A stretch of DNA of 64,000 nt from Rhizobium mongolense USDA 1844 (GCF_000419765.1 NZ_ATTQ01000010.1:210344-274343); one strand, 5' to 3'; counted from the first letter of the stretch, positions 17,313-25,949 are shown. Notes: generated by a model from the letters alone, not told the origin. A program made the numbers and translations.

Positions 17313-18200
17313 ATGCCTGATGCGGGCATGAGCGGCGGCTTCGCGGTTACCGAAGATGCTCTCGCTAAGATCAATCTTGCCCTTCACGTGACGGGCCAGA
17401 AAGCCGACGGCTATCATCTGCTGGACATGCTGGTGACCTTTGCCGGCCACGGTGACAGGCTGGGCTTTGCCGCTTCTTCATCGGACGAATTCACGATCAG
17501 CGGACGGTTCGGCCCCGCTCTCGACATCGAGTCCCGCAGCAATCTGGTGCTCAAGGCGCGTGACATGCTTCGGCAGGCAGCGCTGGCGCAGGGCGACCAT
17601 GCACCGCCGGTCCATATCCATCTCGAAAAGAATCTTCCGATCGCCTCTGGTATCGGCGGCGGTTCCGCGGATGCGGCGGCCGCCCTTCGCGGCCTCATGC
17701 GGCTTTGGAGCCTCCGCCTGCCCGGCGGGAGGCTGTCAGCGATCGCTCTCAGACTTGGCGCCGACGTGCCCATGTGCCTTGCGAGCCGGCCGCTGATTGC
17801 GCGCGGGATTGGCGAACAGATCGAGCCCGTTGCCTTGCCCTCTTTTGCGATCGTGCTGGCCAATCCGCTGAAGGCGGTCTCGACGCCCGAGATATTCCGG
17901 CTGCTGATGGCGAAGAACAACCCGCCGCTTGCCTTGCGGGGCAGCGACTGGCTGGCGGCGATCGGGGCCAACCGGAACGATCTCGAGCTGCCTGCCCGCA
18001 AGCTTGTTCCCGAGATCGAAGATGTGTCGGCCGCATTGAAGGACGCAGGCGCAAGACTTGTCCGCATGTCCGGCTCCGGCGCAACCTGCTTCGGCATCTT
18101 CAGCTCGATTGAAACAGCCGGAGCGGCCGAGGCAAAGCTTCACAGAGAACGGCCGGACTGGTATTTCCAGGCGACGGAAACGCTTTCGGGAGACAGGTGA
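17313..18200 (+). CDS. ispE: 4-diphosphocytidyl-2-C-methyl-D-erythritol kinase
   Basis: GHMP kinase of the MEP isoprenoid pathway: phosphorylates CDP-ME. 295 residues with AKINLALHVTG at the N-terminus, the ATP loop LPIASGIGGGSADAAAALRG (about 109-128), and the C-terminal MSGSGATCFGIF motif. It follows the TPR gene by 6 bases and overlaps moaB in a TGATG junction, so it is in the middle of a co-transcribed group. Confidence 0.95.
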   Translation: MPDAGMSGGFAVTEDALAKINLALHVTGQKADGYHLLDMLVTFAGHGDRLGFAASSSDEFTISGRFGPALDIESRSNLVLKARDMLRQAALAQGDHAPPVHIHLEKNLPIASGIGGGSADAAAALRGLMRLWSLRLPGGRLSAIALRLGADVPMCLASRPLIARGIGEQIEPVALPSFAIVLANPLKAVSTPEIFRLLMAKNNPPLALRGSDWLAAIGANRNDLELPARKLVPEIEDVSAALKDAGARLVRMSGSGATCFGIFSSIETAGAAEAKLHRERPDWYFQATETLSGDR

Positions 18201-18751
18201 TGGCAGGTATCGACGAACAGCGGCCGTTCATTCCCGTCGGCATCGCCGTGCTGACGGTTTCGGACACGCGCACGCTAAAGAACGACAAATCCGGCGACAC
18301 GCTTGTGGCGCGGATCGCCGAGGCCGGCCACAAGCTGATGGACCGCGCCATCGTGCGCGACGACAAGGCGGCCATCGCAGCCCAGGTCAACGCCTGGACG
18401 GAGACCCACGGCATCGACGTCGTGATCACCACCGGCGGCACTGGCTTGACCGGCCGCGATGTCACGCCCGAGGCGCTTGAGCCGCTTTTCGAGAAGCGCA
18501 TGGACGGCTTCTCGGTGGTCTTCCACCGCCTCTCCTACGACAAGATCGGCACATCAACGATCCAATCACGGGCAACGGCAGGGGTTGCCAAGGCCACGTT
18601 CATCTTCGTGCTCCCGGGCTCGCCCGGCGCCTGCAAGGACGCCTGGGACGGCATCTTGAAGGCGCAGCTTGACTACCGCCACATGCCCTGCAATTTCGTG
18701 GAGATCATGCCGCGGCTCGACGAGCACATGAAGCGCGGCGTGGGGAAGTAG
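18200..18751 (+). CDS. moaB: Molybdenum cofactor biosynthesis protein B
   Basis: 183-residue MoaB/Mog-type protein, probably molybdopterin adenylation or a related step of molybdenum cofactor synthesis. Marks: VLTVSDTRTLKNDKSGD, ITTGGTGLTGRDVTPEAL, and LPGSPGACKDAWDGIL. The ATG at 18200 overlaps the ispE stop (TGATG), with GGGAG at 18188-18192 as ribosome site. Confidence 0.93.
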   Translation: MAGIDEQRPFIPVGIAVLTVSDTRTLKNDKSGDTLVARIAEAGHKLMDRAIVRDDKAAIAAQVNAWTETHGIDVVITTGGTGLTGRDVTPEALEPLFEKRMDGFSVVFHRLSYDKIGTSTIQSRATAGVAKATFIFVLPGSPGACKDAWDGILKAQLDYRHMPCNFVEIMPRLDEHMKRGVGK

Positions 18752-18753
18752 AA

Positions 18754-18787
18754 GGCGCGCTGCTGCCCGGCGCGCCATGGCAGCAGC
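18754..18787. other. Pair of overlapping, mutually exclusive inverted repeats
   Basis: Between the convergent moaB and 18797-19111 genes. GGCGCGC/GCGCGCC (18754-18760 and 18770-18776) and GCTGCTGCC/GGCAGCAGC (18759-18767 and 18779-18787) are both perfect but share bases, so only one can form. No T tract follows on either strand. Possibly a convergent-gene transcription barrier. Confidence 0.45.
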
Positions 18788-18796
18788 CTGCGTTCG

Positions 18797-19111
18797 CTAT
18801 GTATCCAAGCCCGGCAGAGTGGGTATCGTTTCCCAGCTGTCACCCGACAGCAGGAAGCAGCTGACGCCGTGAACATCCGTTATGATGAGTGTCCAGGTGC
18901 CGCTTTTGGCGGCATAGACCTCAAGAATGGCGTTCTGGTTGATCAGTCCGACCGCGGTGAGCTTTTCGGCAAAGTTCTGGTCAAGGAACTTGACGACCTC
19001 GGATCGGCCTGCGCAACTGCGCATCATCTGCGATGCTGCCGAATGCGGATGCGCGATCACCAATGTCGTCAATATGGCGGCCAGCAGGCCGCGGATCATA
19101 TTGCGTTTCAT
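18797..19111 (-). CDS. Small exported protein, hypothetical
   Basis: 104 residues with a signal peptide (MKRNMIRGLLAAILTTLVIA, cleavage near SAASQ) and two cysteines (one at MRSCAGR, one at VSCFLLSG) that could form a disulfide. The mature part contains SGTWTLIITDVHGVSCFL, a pattern seen in small rhizobial secreted proteins of unknown role. ATG 19111 has an excellent AGGAGG in front; the frame upstream of it is not supported. Likely periplasmic. Confidence 0.75.
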   Translation of the reverse strand: MKRNMIRGLLAAILTTLVIAHPHSAASQMMRSCAGRSEVVKFLDQNFAEKLTAVGLINQNAILEVYAAKSGTWTLIITDVHGVSCFLLSGDSWETIPTLPGLDT

Positions 19112-19296
19112 GACGCACCTCCTTTCGCCGGAAACCCGGCAGAAGAGGAGACTTCCGCTGTGACCTGTTCTGCCGTCCATCGGCATTCCATGGTCGGCCG
19201 CCAAGAAGCGGGGCGCTCGGGCGGCGCCATGGCTGAATTATAGCGCGAAATCGTATCGGGCGCCATCTTTAGCGCGAGTGCTGAAAAGTCTGCGCG

Positions 19297-19815
19297 CTAT
19301 CGTGCGGCGCGGGCGACCCAGGAGGGAATCAGTTCGCTGGAAAGCTTGCGCAGCTTCTGCCCCTTGGCAAATTCCGAAAGGCGCATTCCGCTTCTTGCGG
19401 CGGCAATCGCGTGTTTCTTCGGCAGGAGAAGGCCGAGTTCCAGCGGCGGCAGCGACCGGCCTACCCGCTGGAAAAACGGGCGCTTGTATCCGCGCGAAGC
19501 GGTGAAACGCGCCGGAACTTTGTTGAGGGCGACATATTCGGCGATCTCGTCTATCCAACCAGTCTGCGGCCGGGCGCCAGGTTCGACGAAAAGTAGCCAC
19601 TCGCCGCGGGCCGAGCGCAATACATCCTTGATATCCCATTGGGAATGGAACCGGCACCCAGCCGCGTCCGCCACCCTGGATGTACCGTCGCGCGAGCCGT
19701 GATCGAGCACGACCACGTCGCTTACAAGCCCCTCGACTGCACCCGCCACCAGCACCGATAAAGTCTGCGCCAGCTCAGGTTCCTGATCCTGGCACTCCAG
19801 AACAACCGTCAACAT
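19297..19815 (-). CDS. Short glycosyltransferase family 2-like protein
   Basis: 172 residues resembling the N-terminal half of a GT-A glycosyltransferase: LTVVLECQDQEPELAQTL strand-helix, DVVVLDHGSRDGTSRVADAAG (nucleotide-sugar binding), and a GEWLLFVEPGARP strand in the place of the DxD region, where VEPG replaces the metal-binding acidic motif. Clearly shorter than typical enzymes and without a membrane segment, so activity is uncertain. It stands alone, divergent from the radical SAM gene and 186 bases upstream of the secreted protein gene. Confidence 0.72.
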   Translation of the reverse strand: MLTVVLECQDQEPELAQTLSVLVAGAVEGLVSDVVVLDHGSRDGTSRVADAAGCRFHSQWDIKDVLRSARGEWLLFVEPGARPQTGWIDEIAEYVALNKVPARFTASRGYKRPFFQRVGRSLPPLELGLLLPKKHAIAAARSGMRLSEFAKGQKLRKLSSELIPSWVARAAR

Positions 19816-19952
19816 TGCCTATTTATAAAGCGCCGCACAAAAATTTACCAGCGTGACTTTCCTCATTTTGTTCTTGCATTGTTCTCTTTTTCTCGATAGG
19901 AATTTAATCATCAAGACGGACGAAGGCAATGGCCTTGTCGCGGGAGAATCGG

Positions 19953-21110
19953 ATGAACGAACAGTCCCTTGCAGGGCAGGCTGCGTTTGCACCTGCCAAT
20001 ACGGCGGATGTTGCCGATGCGATGATCGCCTCTTCCGGCCTTCGCATCGAGATCGACCGGCGTCGCGGCCGCGCGGCCGGACTGAACCCCAGCGGGCGCT
20101 TCGAGCCGATGCACCGCGAGGCCTTCGACGACGGCTGGCAGACGCTGGAGGAACTGCCGCCCTTCAAGACCGAAGTGCAGATCGAAAAGCCGCGCACGGC
20201 GATTACCCGCAACGAGTCGCCGGACGTTCCGTTCGACCGATCGATCAATCCCTATCGCGGCTGCGAACATGGCTGCATCTACTGCTTCGCCCGGCCGACG
20301 CACGCCTACATGGGGCTTTCGGCGGGCCTCGATTTCGAAGCCAGGCTGTTTGCCAAGCCGGATGCGGCGAAGCTTTTGGAGCGCGAGCTTGCGAAGCCCG
20401 GCTACAAGCCGCGGGTCATCGCCATCGGAACCAATACCGATCCCTACCAGCCGATCGAGAAGGAATGGCGCATCATGCGGCAGATCCTCGAAGTGCTGAA
20501 CAAGGCGAACCATCCGGTCTCGATCGTCACCAAGTCGGCGTTGATTCTGCGCGATATCGATATCCTGCAGGAGATGGCAGCCAAGAACCTTGTTCGTGCC
20601 GCGCTTTCGGTGACCACGCTCGACCGCAAGCTCGCTCGTGCGATGGAACCGCGCGCCGCAACGCCGCCGCGCCGGCTGGAGGCGATCCAGGCCCTGACAG
20701 AGGCGGGCATCCCGACCTCGGTGATGGCCGCTCCGATGATCCCCGCGCTGAATGACCACGAGCTGGAACGCATTCTCGACGCGGCAAAGGTTGCCGGTGC
20801 GCTGGAGGCGGGCTACGTGATCCTTCGCCTGCCGCTGGAAGTCGCTCCGCTCTTCCGCGACTGGCTGCTGCAGAACTATCCAGATCGCTACCGGCACGTC
20901 ATGTCGCTGGTCCGCTCGATGCGCGGCGGCAAGGATTACGACGCCGAATTCGGCAAGCGCATGAAAGGCGCCGGCCCCTATGCCTGGCAGCTCGCCCGCC
21001 GCTTCGAGATGGCGACGAAGCGGCTCGGCATGACGAGGCGCAGCATGCCGCTTCGCGACGATCTTTTCGTGCCGCCGGATGGCAGCGGCGTACAGCTTTC
21101 GCTGCTTTAG
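19953..21110 (+). CDS. PA0069-type radical SAM protein
   Basis: 385-residue radical SAM enzyme of the PA0069 family, substrate unknown. The [4Fe-4S] motif is INPYRGCEHGCIYCFARPTH (Cys-x3-Cys-x2-Cys), followed by a SAM-type core (GTNTDPYQPIEK, SIVTKSALILRDIDIL). It is cytoplasmic. ATG 19953 (MNEQSLAG) is chosen over ATG 19929 because GGGAGAA sits at 19941-19947. Often found near rnhB, as here (gap 195 bases). Confidence 0.9.
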   Translation: MNEQSLAGQAAFAPANTADVADAMIASSGLRIEIDRRRGRAAGLNPSGRFEPMHREAFDDGWQTLEELPPFKTEVQIEKPRTAITRNESPDVPFDRSINPYRGCEHGCIYCFARPTHAYMGLSAGLDFEARLFAKPDAAKLLERELAKPGYKPRVIAIGTNTDPYQPIEKEWRIMRQILEVLNKANHPVSIVTKSALILRDIDILQEMAAKNLVRAALSVTTLDRKLARAMEPRAATPPRRLEAIQALTEAGIPTSVMAAPMIPALNDHELERILDAAKVAGALEAGYVILRLPLEVAPLFRDWLLQNYPDRYRHVMSLVRSMRGGKDYDAEFGKRMKGAGPYAWQLARRFEMATKRLGMTRRSMPLRDDLFVPPDGSGVQLSLL

Positions 21111-21305
21111 CCGACCTGTCCGCACGCGGGCGCTCCCTGAGGCCGCCCGGCGAATGCCATAACAAGTTACCCCGCAGGAGGCCGCCGCCCTGGCCTCTTG
21201 CCGCCGCGAACGGCTCCCCTGCCCGTTTCGCGGCCTGAGCCCCCGGTGCGCCGCCCTGATCCGGGGGCTTGCAGGAAATCGGGTTCGCGTGCGAGGTTCA
21301 GCCGC

Positions 21306-21998
21306 ATGAAACCTCGCACGTCACCCGATTCTCCTCTGCTTTTCGAAGAGGTGCCGCTCGTCCCGGACTTCAAGCTGGAACTGAAGGCACGCAAAGCCGG
21401 TCACTGGCCGGTCGCCGGCGCCGATGAGGCAGGGCGCGGTCCTCTGGCCGGGCCTGTCGTCGCCGCCGCCGTCATTCTTGATCCCAGGCGTATCCCGGAC
21501 GGGCTGAATGATTCCAAGCAGCTCTCGGCGCAACGGCGCGAAGAACTTTTCGCCCAAATCCTCGCAACCGCGACGGTTTCCATCGCATCGTCGAGTTCCA
21601 CACACATCGACCTCACGGATATCCGCAAGGCGAGCCTTGACGCCATGCGCCGGGCAATCTGCGGCCTTGCCATCCCTGCAAGCTATGTGCTGACCGATGG
21701 CCTCGACGTGCCGCCGGGGCTGGCGTGCCCAGGTCAAGCGGTGGTCAAGGGCGATGCGCGCTCGGTCTCGATCGCCGCCGCCTCTATTGTCGCCAAGGTG
21801 ACCCGCGACCGGATGATGGCGCGCGCCGATGCCGTCTTCCCCGATTACGGCTTTGCCGCGCATGTGGGTTATGGCACGGCGCAGCACCGCGCCGGCATCG
21901 AGCGGCATGGTCCCTGCTCGCTTCACCGCATGAGTTTCCGGCCGTTGAGGAAGGACGGCACCGAAGGCGCCACGATGGACGAACTGCTGGAGGACTAA
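21306..21998 (+). CDS. rnhB: Ribonuclease HII
   Basis: 230-residue RNase HII, which cleaves the RNA strand of RNA-DNA hybrids and removes misincorporated ribonucleotides. Catalytic block GADEAGRGPLAGPVVAAAVI, then SIAAASIVAKVTRDRMM and YGFAAHVGYGTAQH. ATG 21306 is chosen; a 36-codon upstream extension is Pro/Arg-rich and looks non-coding. The N-terminal 35 residues before the DEAGRG block are moderately longer than in E. coli. Confidence 0.95.
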   Translation: MKPRTSPDSPLLFEEVPLVPDFKLELKARKAGHWPVAGADEAGRGPLAGPVVAAAVILDPRRIPDGLNDSKQLSAQRREELFAQILATATVSIASSSSTHIDLTDIRKASLDAMRRAICGLAIPASYVLTDGLDVPPGLACPGQAVVKGDARSVSIAAASIVAKVTRDRMMARADAVFPDYGFAAHVGYGTAQHRAGIERHGPCSLHRMSFRPLRKDGTEGATMDELLED

Positions 21999-22072
21999 CT
22001 GCTGCCGCTGCAGACCTGTCGAACTCTGTACTCTTGCTTTATAGAAGCAGCATCTTGCGTTCGCACGTGATG

Positions 22073-22101
22073 ATTGAAGCGGTCATTCAGACCGCTTCAA
22101 T
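22073..22101. other. Perfect 12-bp hairpin between convergent genes
   Basis: ATTGAAGCGGTC-ATTCA-GACCGCTTCAAT lies between the rnhB stop (21998) and the DUF4168 gene stop (22147). Neither strand has a T tract after it. It may still end transcription from one or both sides or block read-through. Confidence 0.5.
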
Positions 22102-22146
22102 GGAACCAGAACAGCACCAAGTTGAAGTGCAGTCCCGGCGCACAGC

Positions 22147-22587
22147 TTACTGCTGCTTCGCGGGCGCCGGCTGCGCGGGCGCAGCATCCTGGAGCTTTTC
22201 CTGAACTCTCTTGACGAGTGCCGGATCGTTCTGCGCGGCGGTTAGAATTGAGTTATATTCATCGAGCGAGATGCCTGGAGAGGCTTCCACGGCCTGAACC
22301 ATTTGCTTACTGGCTTCAGTCTGCAGCTGCTGCTTCGCTGCCGTGTCCTGTGTTGCTCCGATCTTGGCCGAGTATTCCTGCCTAACCTGGTCAACCTGGA
22401 GATAGGCGACCGCAAAGGCCTCGATTTTCTGATCGCTGACGGCTGCGGCCGCGCCTTTGCTTTCTGGTTGCGCTTGGACCGGTTGCTGCGCTGGAGCTGC
22501 CTGCTGTGCGGACGCGGGGTTGCTGAGAAACATCAAGCTGAGAGCTGCAGCGGTCAACGATGCAACAGGGGTATAACGAGTGATCAT
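22147..22587 (-). CDS. DUF4168 domain-containing exported protein
   Basis: 146-residue protein: signal peptide (MITRYTPVASLTAAALSLMF, cleavage near PASAQQ), a Gln/Ala/Pro-rich linker, then the DUF4168 helical domain (SDQKIEAFAVAYLQVDQVRQ and ISLDEYNSILTAAQNDPALV). Function unknown; periplasmic. ATG 22587 rather than ATG 22593 is preferred because AGAGGA then stands 6 bases in front. A decayed phosphotransferase frame lies directly upstream. Confidence 0.85.
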   Translation of the reverse strand: MITRYTPVASLTAAALSLMFLSNPASAQQAAPAQQPVQAQPESKGAAAAVSDQKIEAFAVAYLQVDQVRQEYSAKIGATQDTAAKQQLQTEASKQMVQAVEASPGISLDEYNSILTAAQNDPALVKRVQEKLQDAAPAQPAPAKQQ

Positions 22588-22778
22588 ATTCATTCCTCTG
22601 TGGTGGCGTGGACGGCGACATACTGCCTTGGCCGCCGGTTAGGGTTGAGGAACGATCCGGCGACAATGTGACTCTCAGGCGTTTTCGGTGCGGCAATAGG
22701 AAGGCGATCTGTCGACCATCGAGCGGCGGCTTTGTGGCAGGATTCGCCGCTTCGGCGTGTTGCCGGCTCATCAACCGG

Positions 22779-23147
22779 CCATGAGTCCGGCCGCGATTTG
22801 ATCCCGATGAACGCGATGTCTTCGCGAAAAAGCCGATGATGGCCCTCTTCGATATCCTTGCGGTATTTTTCCGATCCCCGCGCCACTTCCGCTTCCAAGA
22901 AAGCGACAAGCCCCTTCAAACGCTCAATGACAAGATCGGGCAAAGCAGCGCGTTCATCGGCTGGCAAGCCGTAAGCGTCGGGGAAGTCCCGCGCCCGGTT
23001 GATCTGCTCTTTTATCGTGACAATGCTCTCTACCGCGATATGTCTCGACAGCGGCGCCGACCGATAGACAGCATAGGCGATATCCCAGAGTCTCGGACCG
23101 GGATGTGCCGTTGCACATTCGCAGTCCATTGACGCGTGGCCCGCCAT
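22779..23147 (-). pseudogene. 5'-truncated aminoglycoside phosphotransferase-like relic
   Basis: About 120 residues matching the C-terminal part of APH/choline-kinase-type phosphotransferases: HPGPRLWDIAYAVYRSAPLS, DAYGLPADERAALPDLVIER and DIEEGHHRLFREDIAFI. The ATP-binding N-lobe and the HGD catalytic loop are absent: the frame opens only just before the metal-binding region, whose usual DFD is here MDCECAT. Upstream DNA has no phosphotransferase sequence and the frame runs on into the DUF4168 start without a proper end. Best read as a decayed gene. Confidence 0.7.
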
Positions 23148-23227
23148 ACAAGCCCGTCACGCAAGATCGGTCCGGAACCTGCCTATTCAGCATCAGCAAA
23201 CTCTCTGGCGGCCGCACGGCCGCCAAT

Positions 23228-23250
23228 AAAAAAAGCCCCGATGCCGGGGC
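23228..23250 (-). terminator. Terminator of the atp F0 operon
   Basis: Stem GCCCCG/CGGGGC (23235-23240 and 23245-23250), 4-base loop. On the minus strand it is followed by TTTTTTTATT (23234 downward). It lies 26 bases after the atpF stop. Confidence 0.9.
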
Positions 23251-23276
23251 CTTTCCAGATCGACATGAAAGAACGC

Positions 23277-23762
23277 TCAGTTCAAGCGCGTCTTCACTTC
23301 GCCGACAGCACCCTTGAAGAGGTCGGCCTGGACCTTGCCGTCGGCCTTCTTTGCGAGAACCGTTTCGGCCGCGCTGATCGCCAGATCGACGGCAGCCGAA
23401 CGGACGGCCTTCATCGCATCGGCTTCCGCCTGCTTGATCTTCTGTTCCGAAAGGGCGGTGCGGTTGGCGACGAACTCTTCCGTCTTCTTCTTCGCCTCGG
23501 CAGTCAGCATCTCGGCTTCGCGCTCGGCAGCGGCGACGATATGCGCCGCCTCCGCTTCCGCTTCCTTGCGCTTGCGCTGGTATTCGGCCAGCAGATGCTG
23601 AGCCTCTTCGCGCAGACGCTTGGCTTCGGCCAGCTCGTTGCGGATCTGGTCGGCGCGGTCGTCGAGCGACTTTGCCATCATGCCCGGAACCTTCAGATAG
23701 ACGACGAGGGCCAGGAACAGGACGAGGCCGACAAAGGCGAAGAACGTTGCATCAAATTCCAT
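23277..23762 (-). CDS. atpF: F0F1 ATP synthase subunit b
   Basis: 161-residue peripheral-stalk b subunit: one N-terminal membrane helix (FFAFVGLVLFLALVVYLKVP) and a long charged coiled coil (RNELAEAKRLREEAQHLLAE and onward) that links F0 to F1. Last gene of the F0 operon; its start lies 3 bases after the stop of the b' gene. The partner b' is shorter in its Lys/Glu coil. Followed by the terminator at 23228-23250. Confidence 0.95.
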   Translation of the reverse strand: MEFDATFFAFVGLVLFLALVVYLKVPGMMAKSLDDRADQIRNELAEAKRLREEAQHLLAEYQRKRKEAEAEAAHIVAAAEREAEMLTAEAKKKTEEFVANRTALSEQKIKQAEADAMKAVRSAAVDLAISAAETVLAKKADGKVQADLFKGAVGEVKTRLN

Positions 23763-23765
23763 CGA

Positions 23766-24407
23766 TCAAGCCTCCTTCTTAGCGGCTGCGACAGCAGCGG
23801 CAACGTCGGTCTTGGCGGTTGTGCCGCCGATCAGCTGTTCGATAACGGCAGCGGCCGTTTCCTCGGCAATCGTGCCGACGTCTGCAAATGCCTTCGCCTT
23901 GATGTCGGCGATGCGGCCCTCGGCAGCTTTCAGCTTCTCGGAGAGGCTGGCTTCGACGGCGCGGCGATCTTCTTCGGCCTTGGCCTTGGCTGTGTCGCGC
24001 GCGGCAGTGCCGATCGAGTTCGACTTGGCGCGGGCCGCAGCGAGTTCAGCTTCATAGGCTGCAACGTCCGCATCGGCTTCCGCCTTCAGGCGGCTTGCCT
24101 CGTCGAGATCCTGCGAGATGCGCTTATGGCGCTGCTCGAGGATACTTCCGATGCGCGGCGTAATGACCTTTTGCATGAGCAAGAAGAAAACGGCGAAGGT
24201 GATCGCCAGCCACAGAAGCTGGGATGCGTAAGTCGACGAATCGAAAGGCGGGAAAACACCGCCGCCATGCTCGCCACCGGGAACGCCGGTCTCGGTGTGG
24301 ACCTCGCCGGGCGCCGGAGCGGCATGCGGGTCCGTGGCGGGCGCTGCACCCGGTTCTGCCGTTCCCGCCGGAGCTTCTTGAGCATAGGCCGGGGTCACAA
24401 AAAACAT
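23766..24407 (-). CDS. atpF2: F0F1 ATP synthase subunit b'
   Basis: 213-residue b' subunit, second peripheral-stalk chain found in photosynthetic and many alphaproteobacteria. An unusual Pro/Ala/Gly/His-rich N-terminal segment (residues 10-50) precedes the helix SQLLWLAITFAVFFLLMQKV, then the coiled coil. The start at ATG 24407 follows GGAGG by 6 bases; GTG 24413 is a weaker alternative. In the same operon as atpB and atpE, but separated from atpE by a hairpin. Sometimes called atpG in rhizobia. Confidence 0.92.
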   Translation of the reverse strand: MFFVTPAYAQEAPAGTAEPGAAPATDPHAAPAPGEVHTETGVPGGEHGGGVFPPFDSSTYASQLLWLAITFAVFFLLMQKVITPRIGSILEQRHKRISQDLDEASRLKAEADADVAAYEAELAAARAKSNSIGTAARDTAKAKAEEDRRAVEASLSEKLKAAEGRIADIKAKAFADVGTIAEETAAAVIEQLIGGTTAKTDVAAAVAAAKKEA

Positions 24408-24437
24408 GCTCACCTCCAGGTGTACTGCAAATACAAA

Positions 24438-24470
24438 GGATCACGGCTTGCTGCTCGCAGGCCGTGATCC
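24438..24470 (-). other. Intercistronic hairpin between atpE and the b' gene
   Basis: Perfect 10-bp stem GGATCACGGC/GCCGTGATCC (24438-24447 and 24461-24470), 15 bases after the atpE stop. On the minus strand it is followed by TTTGTATTT. The position behind the gene for the high-copy c subunit fits a partial terminator or an mRNA 3'-end protector that raises atpE expression over downstream genes. Confidence 0.65.
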
Positions 24471-24485
24471 CTCAATCCACCGATA

Positions 24486-24713
24486 TTAGACGGCGAAGAG
24501 CAGAAGGAGAGCGACGAGCAGCGAGAAGATGCCCAGAGCTTCCGTAACGGCGAAGCCGAAAACCAGACGGCCGAACTGGCTGTCAGCAGCAGACGGGTTG
24601 CGCAGAGCGCCGGCGAGGTAGTTGCCGAAGATGTTGCCGAGGCCGAGAGCCGTACCGGCCATACCAAAGCAAGCCAGACCTGCACCGATGAACTTTGCTG
24701 CTTCCGCTTCCAT
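24486..24713 (-). CDS. atpE: F0F1 ATP synthase subunit c
   Basis: 75-residue c-ring proteolipid: two membrane helices joined by the polar loop RNPSAADSQ, with the ion-binding acidic residue in helix 2 (FAVTEALGIF, the Glu). Rotates with proton flow in F0. ATG 24713 follows AAGGAG at optimal distance. Very strong ribosome site and the downstream hairpin both fit the high stoichiometry of this subunit. Confidence 0.97.
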   Translation of the reverse strand: MEAEAAKFIGAGLACFGMAGTALGLGNIFGNYLAGALRNPSAADSQFGRLVFGFAVTEALGIFSLLVALLLLFAV

Positions 24714-24781
24714 GTTGAACTCCTTTGAAATGGTTGTTGCGGCGAATTGACTGACGCCCTTTGACGTCAATGTCGGTATCC

Positions 24782-25534
24782 TTAGTGGCCACCCGGGTGA
24801 ACTGCGTCGTTGAGGTACATGCAAGTCAGCACCGCAAAGACGTAAGCCTGAAGGAAGGCGACGAGGAACTCGAGACCGGTCAGGGCGACCGTCATGATGA
24901 GGGGAAGAATGGCACCGCCGACACCGACTGCACCGAGGGCTCCAAGCGAGGCGACGAAGCCTGCGAACACCTTCAGCGTGATGTGACCGGCGAGCATGTT
25001 GGCGAAAAGACGAACAGATAGTGAAATGGGGCGGGACAGGAAGGAGATGATTTCGATCGCCACCACCAGCGGCAGAAGAATGCCTGGCACGCCCGAGGGC
25101 ACGAAGACATTCAGGAAATGGAAGCCGTGCTTATAGAAGCCGTAGACGAGAACCGTGCCGATGACGAGCAGCGCCAAGGCGAAGGTGACGATGATCTGGC
25201 TCGTCACCGTGAAGAAATACGGGAACATGCCAAGCAGGTTTGCCGTCAGCACGAACATGAAGAGCGAAAAGACCAGCGGGAAGAACTTCATCCCCTTGGT
25301 TCCTGCGCCTTCCTTCAGCATTCCGGCGATGAATTCGTAAGACATTTCCGCGACCGACTGCGAGCGGCCGGGAACGATCGCGCGGTTTGACGTCGAGAAA
25401 TAGAGGAAGCCTGCGGCAACGGCAGCGGATGCCGCCATGAAGAGAGAAGCGTTGGTAAACGAGAAATCAATTCCGCCGATTTCGATCGGCACAATCTTCT
25501 GGATCAGGAACTGATGGGTCGGATCGTTAGACAC
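24782..25534 (-). CDS. atpB: F0F1 ATP synthase subunit a
   Basis: 250-residue a subunit, the proton channel stator of F0. Five to six hydrophobic helices; the essential Arg is in SLSVRLFANMLAGH, and a GLEFLVAFLQAYVFAVLTC segment forms the last helix. It lies between atpI and atpE on the same strand, with 68 bases to atpE. Confidence 0.96.
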   Translation of the reverse strand: MSNDPTHQFLIQKIVPIEIGGIDFSFTNASLFMAASAAVAAGFLYFSTSNRAIVPGRSQSVAEMSYEFIAGMLKEGAGTKGMKFFPLVFSLFMFVLTANLLGMFPYFFTVTSQIIVTFALALLVIGTVLVYGFYKHGFHFLNVFVPSGVPGILLPLVVAIEIISFLSRPISLSVRLFANMLAGHITLKVFAGFVASLGALGAVGVGGAILPLIMTVALTGLEFLVAFLQAYVFAVLTCMYLNDAVHPGGH

Positions 25535-25604
25535 CGCTTGTTCTCTCTTCTTTGGCCCGCGAATGCGGGATCATCACACTGGACAAAGCGCCTGGCACCC
25601 TGCC

Positions 25605-25949
25605 CTATTTCTTGCCGTTTTCGGCCCCTCCAGGCTCAGGTTTTGCAACCTTGCCCGCAGCACGAAGCACGTTCAAAACACCGGCACAGAATCCGAGAAG
25701 CAGAAGAACAATCAACCCCCAAGGCGCCGTGCCGACAAAACGGTCCAAAAGATAGCCAAGAAGGGCACCGACGACGATGGCAGAAATGAACTCGCTCGAA
25801 AGCTTCATCGCCTCAGCATAGCCTTTGCGGCTTACCTCGGCGCGGGCTTCGTTCGCCTCGTCCTCTCCCGCATCTATGCGCTTGGCTTTGAGCTTCGCTC
25901 CCAGCTGCGCACGGCGCTTTTCAAGACTTTCCTCGCGGTCATCCGCCAT
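25605..25949 (-). CDS. atpI: AtpI family F0F1 assembly protein
   Basis: 114-residue AtpI protein: charged cytoplasmic N-terminus (EKRRAQLGAKLKAKRID) and two membrane helices (SSEFISAIVVGALLGYLLDR and TAPWGLIVLLLLGFCAGVLN). Helps assemble the c ring in other bacteria. First gene of the F0 operon; the promoter must lie in 25950-26231. The F1 genes are not in this window, consistent with the split arrangement of alphaproteobacteria. Confidence 0.9.
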   Translation of the reverse strand: MADDREESLEKRRAQLGAKLKAKRIDAGEDEANEARAEVSRKGYAEAMKLSSEFISAIVVGALLGYLLDRFVGTAPWGLIVLLLLGFCAGVLNVLRAAGKVAKPEPGGAENGKK

